The translations under genes were made by a program, and so were the position numbers. DNA of 64,000 nucleotides from Alphaproteobacteria bacterium (GTDB taxonomy: Bacteria; Pseudomonadota; Alphaproteobacteria; Rhodobacterales; Rhodobacteraceae). The stretch covers positions 30,456 through 94,455 of the forward strand of contig JAUIAS010000011.1 of assembly GCA_030425395.1 (NCBI GenBank). The letters are read 5' to 3'. Under the pieces are notes generated by a model, which searched no databases, was not told the origin of the DNA, and saw only the letters and a list, made by a program, of their open reading frames with translations. Position 1 is the stretch's first letter. Every line of letters begins with the position of its first letter. Positions 37,674 to 45,886 of this stretch are shown here, in pieces.

Positions 37674-38273
37674 ATGCAAGGTGACAATAACGGCAATCTG
37701 GTGGCGGAAATCGGGGCCTGCAATCTGTGCCGCGACCGGTTCGCGGCCACAGCTACGGCGCACGCGCCGCGCCCGGTGGTGTGGTTCACGCATGGGGCGC
37801 GTCTGCTGATCGCCGGACAGGCACCGGGGGCGCGTGTGCATGCCTCGGGGCGTCCGTTCACGGATCCGTCTGGTGACCGGCTGCGGGATTGGATGGGGGT
37901 GCCTGCGGATGTGTTCTATGATCGCGGCAGGGTGGCCATTGTTCCGATGGCATTCTGCTTTCCGGGCTATGACGCACGCGGCGCGGACCTTGCCCCGCCT
38001 GCCATTTGCGCGCGCACATGGCAGGCGCGCGTCGCGGCGCATCTGGGGTCCGTGCCCCTGACGCTGCTGGTTGGGGGCCATGCGCAGCGCTGGCATCTCG
38101 GCACCCGGTCGGGCGTGACCGAAACGGTGCGCGCGTGGCGGGATCACGCGCCGCGCGTCTTTCCCTTGCCTCATCCGTCGTGGCGCAATACCGGATGGCT
38201 GAGAAAAAATCCATGGTTTGAAACCGATCTGCTGCCCGCGCTGCGGGCGCGCATCGCGGAGGTTTTGCAATAA
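37674..38273 (+). CDS. Uracil-DNA glycosylase superfamily protein
   Basis: A 199-residue protein of the UDG fold. The N-terminus has ACNLCRDRFAAT, the active-site region LLIAGQAPGARVHASGRPF with DPSGDRLRDW, and the C-terminal HPSWRNTGWLRKNPWF. The GQAPG loop and HPS motif correspond to the two UDG motifs. Only two Cys appear near the N-terminus, so a four-Cys iron-sulphur cluster as in family 4 is not evident. The true substrate is not certain. Its stop overlaps the SseB gene start (TAATG). Confidence 0.8.
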   Translation: MQGDNNGNLVAEIGACNLCRDRFAATATAHAPRPVVWFTHGARLLIAGQAPGARVHASGRPFTDPSGDRLRDWMGVPADVFYDRGRVAIVPMAFCFPGYDARGADLAPPAICARTWQARVAAHLGSVPLTLLVGGHAQRWHLGTRSGVTETVRAWRDHAPRVFPLPHPSWRNTGWLRKNPWFETDLLPALRARIAEVLQ

Positions 38274-39070
38274 TGACGACACCCAGACAGACGGCGCTTG
38301 ATATCGCCTATACGGCGATGGACGCCGTGCCGCATGACGACGCCGCCCGTTTGCGGTTCTACGAACGGCTTGCCGATTGCGAATTGTTCCTCATGCTGAC
38401 CAAAGAAGCCACCGGCGAGGCGCTGTCGCCCGAGGTGTTCGAACTCGCCGACGGGCAATTCGTTCTGGCCTTTGATCTCGAAGAACGGCTCGCAGCTTTT
38501 GCCGGGCGTCCGGTGCCCTATGCGGCCCTGTCTGGGCGGGTCTTGTCCGCGATGCTTGCGGGGCAGGGCATCGGGCTTGGGCTCAACCTCGACGTGGCTC
38601 CGTCCTCGATCCTGATGCCGGCGCAGGCGCTGGGATGGTTGCAGCAGACCCTCGGCAACGCGCCCGAGGAAGTGGAGGCGCGGATCGCGTCCCTGCATCC
38701 GCCCTCGGGCCTGCCGGATATGCTGCTGCAGGCGCTGGATACAAAACTGGCGACGGCGGTCGGGTTGGCCGGGTCGGCCTATCTCGCCGCTGTGGAATAC
38801 GATACCGGCGGGCGCGGCCATATGTTGGCCTTCATCGACGCGCGCGAGGGGGCAGAAGGCGCATTGGCCAAGGCCGCGTCAGAGGCGCTGACATTCTCGG
38901 GTCTGGAAGCGGGCGCGATGGACGTTGGGTTCTTTGCCGCCACTGACGAAATGTCCGCGCGTCTGGCCAAGGTCGGCCTGCGCTTTGATCTGCCGGAACC
39001 TGCCACGGCCAAGGAATATCAGCCCGCCGCCCCCGGTATGGACCCCGCGAAGCCGCCGAAATTAAGGTAG
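38273..39070 (+). CDS. SseB family protein
   Basis: A 265-residue SseB-like protein. The N-terminal SseB domain has LRFYERLADCELFLMLT, VFELADGQFVLAFD and YAALSGRVLSAMLAGQGIGLGLNLDVAPSSILM in consensus order; the C-terminal SseB_C-type domain follows. The E. coli SseB role is poorly defined (enhanced serine sensitivity). The start overlaps the UDG gene stop, so the pair is coupled. It converges with an AT-richer gene, separated by a perfect 16-base palindrome at 39088-39103. Confidence 0.8.
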   Translation: MTTPRQTALDIAYTAMDAVPHDDAARLRFYERLADCELFLMLTKEATGEALSPEVFELADGQFVLAFDLEERLAAFAGRPVPYAALSGRVLSAMLAGQGIGLGLNLDVAPSSILMPAQALGWLQQTLGNAPEEVEARIASLHPPSGLPDMLLQALDTKLATAVGLAGSAYLAAVEYDTGGRGHMLAFIDAREGAEGALAKAASEALTFSGLEAGAMDVGFFAATDEMSARLAKVGLRFDLPEPATAKEYQPAAPGMDPAKPPKLR

Positions 39071-39087
39071 GAAGAATATGCGAGTGT

Positions 39088-39103
39088 TGGGCAATATTGC
39101 CCA
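39088..39103. other. Perfect 16-base palindrome between convergent genes
   Basis: TGGGCAATATTGCCCA is fully self-complementary and lies in the 35-base gap between the sseB-like stop and the next, convergent stop. It could form a short hairpin in either transcript or serve as a protein site; there is no T run. Confidence 0.5.
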
Positions 39104-39105
39104 CG

Positions 39106-39672
39106 CTACTCCACTTGGAAAGATCTGACTCGCAAACCGATAAATGGCCGCCCCGCGATCCCATAAACCACTACGTTGCGGTCGCCTTTTTGAAAATAGA
39201 CTGATCTCTTGGTTGTGCGGCTGACTTTGTATCCTGCCTGCTTCACTTGAGCCTGCAGGTCTTTGTAGATGTGATCCGCGTGGGCATGACTAAATAGGCC
39301 GTTTGTATTGATTTGGCATCCACTGTTATAGCCGGGAGGGTTCAGTTCTACGACGATACCTCGGCCAAAGGCGCCGGCCGCTGGTGATCCAAAAGAGTAG
39401 CGCCAATATTTCCGACGCTTTTTTTCGCGGAATCCGTGCTTGCGCAGGGAAGGTTCGATGCTTTTTCCTGTGAGCGCCGAATCCAGGCAGACATCGAGCA
39501 TTTCTTCTGCGACAGCCAGTGTTTTCTTGCCATCCGCGTATGCGGGCGCGGTTCCCAAAGCGAAGAGCAAGAGCGCGGCGCTCTGGATGAAAGGTTGGAA
39601 AAATCGCACGGAGCGTGGTTTTGGAACTCTTCGCATTGCTGGCTTTCTGCAATTGTGGATGTGATTTGCCAT
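39106..39672 (-). CDS. Exported protein of unknown function in an AT-rich patch
   Basis: A protein of up to 188 residues whose N-terminal part includes a hydrophobic signal (FIQSAALLLFALGTAPAYA) with a likely cleavage after AYA. The ATG at 39636 (MRRVPKPRSVRF) would give a more standard signal peptide. Mature sequence is basic, with no recognised domain; two Cys may form a disulfide. GC is clearly lower than in the flanking genes, and codon use differs, which suggests recent acquisition. The stop is next to the sseB-like stop. Confidence 0.55.
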   Translation of the reverse strand: MANHIHNCRKPAMRRVPKPRSVRFFQPFIQSAALLLFALGTAPAYADGKKTLAVAEEMLDVCLDSALTGKSIEPSLRKHGFREKKRRKYWRYSFGSPAAGAFGRGIVVELNPPGYNSGCQINTNGLFSHAHADHIYKDLQAQVKQAGYKVSRTTKRSVYFQKGDRNVVVYGIAGRPFIGLRVRSFQVE

Positions 39673-40443
39673 GAAATATGTTTACGCCGTATTCGTATTC
39701 GAAGGCATGGAAGGTGTAAATTTGTAGGTTGTATTTTGTTGGCGGGTGCAATTTTCGCGGTCTTCTCGGGGCTTCAATTTGTGTGGAAATGTGTCCCCGA
39801 CTGAATTGAGAAGTTACTGGCTGGCGTGAAGTGTCCCGAACAGTCGTCGGATTGCCCCCGCGCGCGACGGCGTGGCTGGCGTTGTCGCCTTTACGCTGAG
39901 CAGTCCTGCCCACCACCACCAGCCCCCGCAACGCCCGCAGTCTTTCCCCCGCATTAATCTTAACGCGGCAGTTTCGCCCGCGTTGCAACACAAGGCCGGG
40001 TCTGGCACCCCGGCCACCCAATGCGTCCGACCTTTAACCTAAAACATCGGACATCACTTTTCGCGTTCGACCGAAGGGAGAGGCAGCGAACAAGTGAGTC
40101 TTGTTTAAGGTCGGATGCATAAGGAAACGGATGCGCCTTGAAAAAGCGCAGACCTCTGAACGGTTCAGACCCCGGAGACACCACTCCGGTCCACCTTCCG
40201 AATTGGCGGCGCCGCCCATTTAACGAGCCACATCAGCAAAAGACATGAACCCGGCGGGCCAAGAGCGGCCCCGACCGGGCAAAGCCCGTTGCACTTGTCC
40301 CCACACGCTCCGCTTGCGGTGCGCAGCAATCAGGGCGTCATTTATCAAGGGATTGCAAAAGACAAAGGACCGGAAACCCCAGCAGGTTCCGGTCCCCAAG
40401 ATGCCGACCTCGCGCGGGCCTCAGCGCCGCAATCGCTGACGGC
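39673..40443. other. Gene-free region with a large imperfect inverted repeat
   Basis: No convincing coding frame was seen in 770 bases. The main structure is an inverted repeat: a 16-base arm at 40023-40038 and its partner at 40103-40118 (14 of 16 complementary), with further complementary stretches inside, so about 96 bases could fold into one long stem. Two more hairpins lie at 40170-40190 (CCGGAG/CTCCGG) and 40367-40395. I could not match it to a known RNA. Confidence 0.5.
40355..40396 (-). terminator. Intrinsic terminator of gcrA
   Basis: On the minus strand a strong hairpin, GGACCGGAACC with GGTTTCCGGTCC, is followed by TTTGTCTTTT. It sits about 50 bases after the gcrA stop. Confidence 0.8.
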
Positions 40444-41064
40444 TTACCGTTTCCGGTCGCGGCGCGAGCTCATGGGCTGGAACGCGACGCCGACATGGGC
40501 CTCGCAATAGGGCTTGCCGGCCTGAACCGGCAGACCGCAAAACCAGAAATCCTCGGTTGCGGGATCGCCCACGGGCCATTTGCATGTCCGCTCGGTCAGT
40601 TCCATCAGGCTGATCTTGCGCGCCTTCTTCTCGACCTCGTTGACCTTGGCCAGCGCCTCGGGGCTGATTTCATTCGCAGACGGTTGCGGTGGCAGCGGCT
40701 GACCGGCGGGGATGATCTGACGGCGCGCGGGAATGGAGCGCGCTTCTGCTGTCGGTTCGGGCGACGGCGGGCGCGCAGGTTCCGTGCGCGGCGACGGCTT
40801 TGCCTTGGGTTCGGCCTTGGGCGCGGCCGCAGCAGCCGGTGCGGCCGGTTTTTCGGCGGCGGCGGGCTTGGCCTCGGATTTGGCTGCTGGAGACGCGGCG
40901 CTTGACGATGCGCTGGCGGCCCGGTTGGACAGGCCCAGGCGATGCACCTTGCCGATTACCGCATTACGGGTCACCCCGCCCAGTTCCTTGGCGATCTGGC
41001 TTGCGGACTGACCCTCACCCCACATCTTTTTCAGAAGTTCGACCCGCTCATCCGTCCAGGACAT
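40444..41064 (-). CDS. gcrA: GcrA cell cycle regulator
   Basis: A 206-residue GcrA protein. The N-terminal DNA-binding domain is MSWTDERVELLKKMW followed by ASQIAKELGGVTRNAVIGKV and HRLGLS. A variable Ala/Pro/Lys linker spans about 50-125. The C-terminal conserved block has CKWPVGDP, FWFCGLP and KPYCEAH with four Cys. GcrA binds sigma-70 and methylated GANTC promoters in Caulobacter. The start at 41064 follows AAAGGTGG. A leader with hairpins precedes it (see separate entries). Confidence 0.95.
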   Translation of the reverse strand: MSWTDERVELLKKMWGEGQSASQIAKELGGVTRNAVIGKVHRLGLSNRAASASSSAASPAAKSEAKPAAAEKPAAPAAAAAPKAEPKAKPSPRTEPARPPSPEPTAEARSIPARRQIIPAGQPLPPQPSANEISPEALAKVNEVEKKARKISLMELTERTCKWPVGDPATEDFWFCGLPVQAGKPYCEAHVGVAFQPMSSRRDRKR

Positions 41065-41082
41065 CGTCCACCTTTCCCAGCT

Positions 41083-41108
41083 AAAAAAACGGCCGCTTGC
41101 GTGGCCGC
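41083..41108 (-). terminator. Intrinsic-terminator-like hairpin in the gcrA leader
   Basis: Minus-strand GCGGCC and GGCCG(T) form a 5-6 base GC stem, followed directly by seven Ts (41089-41083), then TTAGCTGGGAAAGGTGG and the gcrA ATG. A second hairpin, CTGCAA with TTTGCAG, lies just before it (41110-41127). It is on the gcrA strand within the mRNA leader, with no other gene upstream, so an attenuator role is possible. Confidence 0.65.
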
Positions 41109-41132
41109 TCTGCAAATTCCCTTGCAGGCCCT

Positions 41133-41160
41133 ATTCTAATCACCCCGAAGCGAGTTACAA
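41133..41160 (-). promoter_or_regulatory. Predicted sigma-70 promoter of gcrA
   Basis: On the minus strand, TTGTAA (41160-41155), a 16-base spacer and TAGAAT (41138-41133) form a good housekeeping promoter. Predicted transcription starts near 41126, giving a leader of about 60 bases to the gcrA ATG. Confidence 0.65.
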
Positions 41161-41215
41161 GGCGTCTCGTTCCGGGCCTTGGGCCGGAATGGCCAATACA
41201 GGCAGGAGGCAGGCA

Positions 41216-42019
41216 ATGGCAAGCGAATGGAGTCCCGGCACTCGGCGGTTCGGGCGCGTCAACTGGTTGGGGCTTTATACCCTGTGCGCACGAGAAGTTC
41301 AGCGGTTCATGGCGGTCTGGACCCAGACGCTTCTGGCTCCGCTGGTTACGGCGGGACTGTTTCTGTTGATCTTCACCATCGCCATCGGTCCCCGCCGCGG
41401 CGATGTGATGGGTGTGGACTTTACCACCTTTCTGGCCCCCGGCATCATGATGATGACGGTGATCCAGAACGCGTTTGCCAATACGTCTTCGTCAATCGTG
41501 ATCTCCAAGGTGCAGGGGAATATCGTTGATACGCTGATGCCGCCGCTGTCGGCGCTGGAACTGGTGATCGGATATCTGGCGGGCGGTGTGGCGCGCGGGA
41601 TCGTTGTCGCGCTGAGCACCGCCGTGGGCTATGCGGTGTTTCTGGGCATCGTGCCCGCGCACCCGATCCTCGCGCTGGTGTTCGTGGCGCTCGGGGCCGC
41701 GTTCCTTGGGGGGCTGGGGATTATCGCGGGGGTGTTTGCCAACAAGTTTGACCAGATGGCCGCGATCACCAATTTCATTGTCACGCCGCTCGCCTTTCTG
41801 TCGGGGACGTTCTACTCGGTTCAGGCCTTGCCACCCGTGTTGAACCAGATCACCCATTTCAACCCGATCTTCTATCTGATCGACGGGGTGCGCTTTGCGA
41901 TGATCGGGGTGTCGGACAGCAATCCTGTCTTTGGGCTGGCGGTGTGCGTCGGCGCGACGATTGCAGTGGCGACCGTGGCATGGGCAATGTTTCGCACCGG
42001 TTACCGGCTCAAGGACTGA
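41216..42019 (+). CDS. ABC-2 type transporter permease
   Basis: A 267-residue integral membrane protein with about six helices and the ABC-2 signature near the C-terminus (FLSGTFYSVQALPPVLNQITHFNPIFYLIDGVRFAMIG). It resembles NodJ/DrrB-type permeases. The start at 41216 is preceded by GGCAGGAGGC; an upstream ATG at 41189 lacks this. No ATPase partner is adjacent, so it must pair with one encoded elsewhere. The substrate is unknown. Its 3' end overlaps the convergent MFS gene by 11 bases. Confidence 0.88.
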   Translation: MASEWSPGTRRFGRVNWLGLYTLCAREVQRFMAVWTQTLLAPLVTAGLFLLIFTIAIGPRRGDVMGVDFTTFLAPGIMMMTVIQNAFANTSSSIVISKVQGNIVDTLMPPLSALELVIGYLAGGVARGIVVALSTAVGYAVFLGIVPAHPILALVFVALGAAFLGGLGIIAGVFANKFDQMAAITNFIVTPLAFLSGTFYSVQALPPVLNQITHFNPIFYLIDGVRFAMIGVSDSNPVFGLAVCVGATIAVATVAWAMFRTGYRLKD

Positions 42020-43271
42020 GCGGGGTTTCCGGCGACGGTGCCAGGGGCGGCGCTGGCGGTTCCATCCTGATACGCGCCTGTCCCAGCCTGGGATGCAGGC
42101 GCGCCGCGATGAAAAAGGCAAGCGCATGTGCGGCGGCCCCCGCGGCAAACACGGCGGCCACCGGTGCCACCAGGAGCACGACCCATGCGACACCGGGCGT
42201 CACAAAGCCCGATACATCGCGATAGCTTGCGTAAACCGCTGACATCTCTGTGCGCTCGGACGGCTTCACCGCCATGAGGAACGGAAGCCCTGCGCAGATA
42301 TCCAGAACGATCAGCCATATCGACCCCAGCACAAGACACCCCACCGCGAGGGCGGGCAAACCCCCGGCCAGCGCCCCCGCCGCGCCGAAACACAGCGCCG
42401 CTGCGGCAAAGGCGCCGCGCACCGCCCGGCGCAGCGACCGCCGCCGCACCCAGCGCAAAATGACCGGGGCAAGGAACAGGCAACCGTTCGAAAACGACAG
42501 GACAAGCCCCCCCACCTGTTCGCCCAATCCCTGCTCGACAGCGAATATCGGCAGGTAGACGATATAGACCCACCACCCGCAGGACCGGATAACCGCAAAC
42601 AGCCATCCGGCAACCAGACGCGGCTGCCGGAAGAACCGGGGCAGGTAGGTGACAGGGCTGGGCGTGGAGTGGCGCGCCCGCACGATCAGCTTGCCATTGC
42701 CCAGTCTCAGGAACCAGAACACCGCCAGCATGGTCAGCGCGGCAAGTCCCGAGATGATGAACGGTGCCGGCTGCCAGATGGTCAGAAGGGTGACACCGCT
42801 CAGCGGGCCAAGGGTCCAGCCAAGGGCGCTATAGAACATCCGGCTGGTTTCGCATTCTCCCAGATCCGCCTTGGCGATATAGTCAAGAACATAGGCGTTC
42901 AGACAGACAAAGCAGATCACCGTCGCCACCGTGTTGATCACCAGCGCGCCCACCAGCAATTCTTCTTGCCCGGTGGCGGCCCCGAACGCCGAGAGGATGA
43001 ACAAGGCCGCGCCGATCGTATAGACCCAGCGGCGGGGAATGCGCGCGGTTAGCGCCGGAACAAGCAGCCCCACGATCAGCGACAGCACACCAACCCCGAA
43101 ATACAGCGCCGACATAAGCGCGGCGTCGCCCAGCACCCGATACACTTCCAACGGAAAAACCGAAATCAGGATGCCACGCACCACCGCCTCGATCCCGGCC
43201 AGAACCGCAAAGCCGCGCACACCGGGCGTCGGTGCGTGGCGCAGCCATTCGGGAATTCGTCTTTCATGCAT
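42009..43271 (-). CDS. Major facilitator superfamily transporter
   Basis: A 420-residue protein with about 12 hydrophobic helices and MFS layout: an N-terminal half (YFGVGVLSLIVGLLVPALTARIPRRW), a loop near residue 205, and a C-terminal half with RWVRRRSLRRAVR. The C-terminus is Pro-rich (PPAPPLAPSPETPLSP). The substrate is unknown. It may efflux small molecules. It diverges weakly from nothing obvious and lies upstream of the DMT gene's 3' end. Confidence 0.85.
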   Translation of the reverse strand: MHERRIPEWLRHAPTPGVRGFAVLAGIEAVVRGILISVFPLEVYRVLGDAALMSALYFGVGVLSLIVGLLVPALTARIPRRWVYTIGAALFILSAFGAATGQEELLVGALVINTVATVICFVCLNAYVLDYIAKADLGECETSRMFYSALGWTLGPLSGVTLLTIWQPAPFIISGLAALTMLAVFWFLRLGNGKLIVRARHSTPSPVTYLPRFFRQPRLVAGWLFAVIRSCGWWVYIVYLPIFAVEQGLGEQVGGLVLSFSNGCLFLAPVILRWVRRRSLRRAVRGAFAAAALCFGAAGALAGGLPALAVGCLVLGSIWLIVLDICAGLPFLMAVKPSERTEMSAVYASYRDVSGFVTPGVAWVVLLVAPVAAVFAAGAAAHALAFFIAARLHPRLGQARIRMEPPAPPLAPSPETPLSP

Positions 43272-43401
43272 GGTGGTGTCCGGCCGCTGGCGTCTGCGGC
43301 CAGACTAAGACGGGGCTCCGGGCGCTGTCGCAGGTATTTGCGACACGCCGCGCGCCGCGATCAGGCGTTTTGCCATCTCATCGGCGCAACTGTTCACCGG
43401 C

Positions 43402-44304
43402 TTACCGGGCCACCGGCGGCACCGGCTGTTTGCCGCGCCGCCCTTCACGCAGCGCCAGCAGCAGCGCCCCCCCAATGATCGTCGCGGCACCGATCACCGA
43501 AACGACATCCGGGACCACCGCGAAGACCGCAAAGTCATAAAGCGTCGCAAAGATCAGCGTGGCATAGCTGAACGGCGCGACAAAGCTGGCGTCGGCGCGG
43601 GCCATGCCATTGATGAAACAGGCCTGCGCGCAGGCCATCGCAACACCGATCGCGGCAAGCGCGGCCCATTGTTCGGGGCTGGGCACCGTCCAGACCGGCA
43701 GCACCGCGCAACTGGCGATGAGACACCCCAGCATATTGTTGAAAAACAGGATCTGCGCAGGCCCTTCGCGGTTTGTCAGCCGCTTGATAAAGATCAGTTC
43801 GATCCCCATGAACACCGCGGCAATCAGCGCCAGAAGGGCCGCGGGCTGAAACGCATCCGGCGACGGGCGCAACAGGATCACCGCGCCGCAAAACGCAATC
43901 GCCGCCGCCAGCCAGCGCACCGGCCCCACCTTTTCCCCCAGCAACGGGATCGCCAGCACCATCCCGAAGACTGGGTTCACAAACACCAGCGCCGTCGCAT
44001 CTGCCAGCGGCAGATACGCCGCCGCCGCAAACATCAGCGACACGCCCAGCCAGCCGAAGATCGTCCGTCCGATGTGCAGCCCCCAGGCGGGGCGGCCGAG
44101 ACGCGGGCGCAGGATACCCAGCGCGCAGCCAATCGTGGCAAAGGCAAAGACGAATCGCCCGTGGCTGATCTGCAGCGGATGCAGCGGCGGGCCGAACACG
44201 CCGGTCCCGATCGCCTTGGCCAAAAGGGTGGTGACCGCGATAAATGCGGTTGCCAGCAAAATGAGGGCCGCGGCAAGCGCCGGATTTTCGCGGGGACGGG
44301 TCAT
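43402..44304 (-). CDS. DMT superfamily (EamA) permease
   Basis: A 300-residue permease with ten hydrophobic helices in two EamA repeats. The first contains FATIGCALGILRPRLGRPAW and the second SFVAPFSYATLIFATLYDFAVF. Rhodobacterales often use such proteins to export amino acids or metabolites; the substrate is unknown here. It diverges from argD, sharing a 320-base upstream region that holds the arginine leader. Confidence 0.85.
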   Translation of the reverse strand: MTRPRENPALAAALILLATAFIAVTTLLAKAIGTGVFGPPLHPLQISHGRFVFAFATIGCALGILRPRLGRPAWGLHIGRTIFGWLGVSLMFAAAAYLPLADATALVFVNPVFGMVLAIPLLGEKVGPVRWLAAAIAFCGAVILLRPSPDAFQPAALLALIAAVFMGIELIFIKRLTNREGPAQILFFNNMLGCLIASCAVLPVWTVPSPEQWAALAAIGVAMACAQACFINGMARADASFVAPFSYATLIFATLYDFAVFAVVPDVVSVIGAATIIGGALLLALREGRRGKQPVPPVAR

Positions 44305-44450
44305 GGTCCTCTCTTGCGCCTTTTGCAGGGCGGCTGCAATCGTGTGGCGACCCGGCTGGGTGTCGCAAATGCGCCACGCCCCGCCCGCCCGCAGCGGCGC
44401 GTTATGCGAATCACTTTGATTCGGGCGCGGCCGTGGGGTAGCGCATCGCC

Positions 44451-44498
44451 ATGATCACGCTGACACATATCAATGTCCGACGCCGACGCCGCGTCTGA
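44451..44498 (+). CDS. Arginine leader peptide (MITLTHINVRRRRRV)
   Basis: A 15-codon frame with five consecutive Arg codons (CGA CGC CGA CGC CGC), then GTC and TGA. The Arg run and stop form the left arm of hairpin CGCCGCGT-CTGA-ACGCGGCG (44487-44506). A ribosome stalled for lack of charged tRNA-Arg would open that hairpin. The ribosome site is weak (GGGGTAG, about 10 bases upstream). It lies 128 bases before argD, the first gene of an arginine operon. Function by attenuation is inferred from layout. Confidence 0.7.
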   Translation: MITLTHINVRRRRRV

Positions 44499-44574
44499 AC
44501 GCGGCGAATGGCCTGTCACGCTGACCGTGGTCCGGCGCAAAGTGAAGCGCCCAAAATCCCTCCATTGACGTAAT

Positions 44575-44611
44575 GCCCTTGCCTGAGGCACTCAAAGGGC
44601 TCTGTTTTCTC
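44575..44611 (+). terminator. Attenuator terminator upstream of argD
   Basis: GCCCTT (44575-44580) and AAGGGC (44595-44600) close a stem that contains a smaller GCC-TGA-GGC hairpin, followed by TCTGTTTTCTC. It ends just before AAAAGGATG and the argD start, so termination here would remove argD and argF from the transcript. Confidence 0.7.
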
Positions 44612-44625
44612 AAAAGGATGATCCG

Positions 44626-45798
44626 ATGATCCCGTCCGTTCTGCCCACCTATTCCCGCGCGCCCCTCAGCTTTGTAAAGGGCGAAGGCTCCTGGCTGGTC
44701 GAAGCGGACGGACGACGTTTTCTCGATCTCGGGGCGGGAATCGCGGTCAACGCGCTGGGCCATGCCCATCCCGCGCTGGTCGCGGCGCTGACCGAACAGG
44801 CGAATGCGCTTTGGCATACCTCGAACCTCTACCAGATCCCGCAGCAACAGGCGCTGGCGGACCGTCTGGTCGCGGCCAGCTTCGCCGACACCGTGTTCTT
44901 CACCAACTCGGGGACGGAGTCCTGCGAACTGGCGGTCAAGATGGCCCGCAAGCATTTCTTCGAAGAGGGACAGCCGGACCGGGTCGAGATCATCACCTTT
45001 GCCGGGTCGTTCCATGGCCGTTCTTCCGCCGGTATCGCGGCGGCAGGCTCCGAAAAGATGACCAGGGGGTTTGGCCCGATGCTGCCCGGTTTCGTGCATC
45101 TGGACTGGGCCGATCACGATGCGATCGAACCGGCCATCACCGACAAGACCGCCGCAATCCTCGTGGAGCCGGTGCAGGGCGAAGGCGGCATCCGCCCGCT
45201 GCCCGACCAGTGCCTCAAGGGGCTGCGCGATCTTTGTGACCGCCACGGCATCCTGCTCATCCTCGATGAGGTGCAATGCGGCGTGGGGCGCACGGGGCGG
45301 CTCTTTGCCCATGAATGGGCGGGAATCGATCCCGATATCATGATGGTCGCCAAAGGCATCGGCGGAGGGTTCCCGCTTGGGGCCGTGCTGGCCACCGAAG
45401 ACGCGGCGTCCGGCATGGTGGCGGGAACACACGGATCGACCTACGGCGGCAATCCCCTGGGCTGCGCAGTGGGGTGCAAGGTGCTCGACATCATCGACAC
45501 CCCCGAATTCCTGGCCGAGGTCACGCGAAAATCGGGGCTGCTGCGTCAGAAGCTGGAAGGTCTGGTCGCCGCCCATCCCGATGTGTTTGCCGAAATTCGC
45601 GGCGTGGGCCTCATGCTCGGTGTGATCTGCCGCGTGCCATGTGCCGATGTGGTCGCCGCCGGATACGCGCAGAACGTCCTGACCGTGCCCGCCGCCGATA
45701 ATGTCATCCGCCTTCTGCCACCGCTGACCATCACGGATGCCGAAATCGACGACGCCATCGCAAGGCTGGACCGCGCCGCCGCGTCCCTCAAGAGCTGA
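44626..45798 (+). CDS. argD: Acetylornithine aminotransferase
   Basis: A 390-residue class III PLP aminotransferase of arginine synthesis; it may also act as succinyldiaminopimelate aminotransferase. It has [18 protein letters not shown], the PLP Asp in [15 protein letters not shown], the Schiff-base Lys in [15 protein letters not shown], and [14 protein letters not shown]. The length is normal. It is preceded by the leader peptide and attenuator and followed by argF after an 88-base gap that contains a repeat hairpin. Confidence 0.95.
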   Translation: MIPSVLPTYSRAPLSFVKGEGSWLVEADGRRFLDLGAGIAVNALGHAHPALVAALTEQANALWHTSNLYQIPQQQALADRLVAASFADTVFFTNSGTESCELAVKMARKHFFEEGQPDRVEIITFAGSFHGRSSAGIAAAGSEKMTRGFGPMLPGFVHLDWADHDAIEPAITDKTAAILVEPVQGEGGIRPLPDQCLKGLRDLCDRHGILLILDEVQCGVGRTGRLFAHEWAGIDPDIMMVAKGIGGGFPLGAVLATEDAASGMVAGTHGSTYGGNPLGCAVGCKVLDIIDTPEFLAEVTRKSGLLRQKLEGLVAAHPDVFAEIRGVGLMLGVICRVPCADVVAAGYAQNVLTVPAADNVIRLLPPLTITDAEIDDAIARLDRAAASLKS

Positions 45799-45808
45799 TC
45801 CGCTTTCT

Positions 45809-45862
45809 CTTGCGTCAAATATCCTCCGGGGGGCGCGGGGGGTGGAAAACCCCCCGCCTCCG
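45809..45862. repeat. GC-rich intergenic palindromic repeat, locus 1 (argD-argF)
   Basis: The spacer contains TCAAATATCCTCCGGGGGG followed by a hairpin of GCGGGGGG (45835-45842) and CCCCCCGC (45850-45857). The ATATCC-TCCGGGGG core resembles the copies at 48.4, 52.1 and 55.0 kb. Here the repeat lies inside a probable operon. Confidence 0.55.
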
Positions 45863-45886
45863 CCGCCAAATGCAAAGACCGAACCG

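Larger units (their letters stand above)
44305..44625. promoter_or_regulatory. argD upstream regulatory region
   Basis: A 321-base spacer between the divergent DMT permease and argD. It contains a 15-residue Arg-rich leader peptide frame (44451-44498), a hairpin overlapping its Arg codons, a second hairpin (44534-44551) and an intrinsic terminator (44575-44611) right before the argD ribosome site. This is the layout of ribosome-mediated transcription attenuation. Confidence 0.7.

Noticed and set aside
39860..39930. Minus-strand frame GDNASHAVA, reminiscent of an alphaproteobacterial tmRNA tag
   Set aside because: No stop after a hydrophobic AA end, no tRNA-like domain, and no permuted tmRNA layout nearby.
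40150..40205. Minus-strand sequence similar to a tRNA-Ser 5' half (GGTGGACCGGAGTGG)
   Set aside because: No acceptor stem, variable arm or T-loop follows; the match is confined to a short hairpin.
44460..44473. CTGAC-ACAT-ATCAA, an FNR-like box upstream of argD
   Set aside because: It lies inside the coding part of the arginine leader peptide, downstream of any useful activator position, so the match is more likely incidental.
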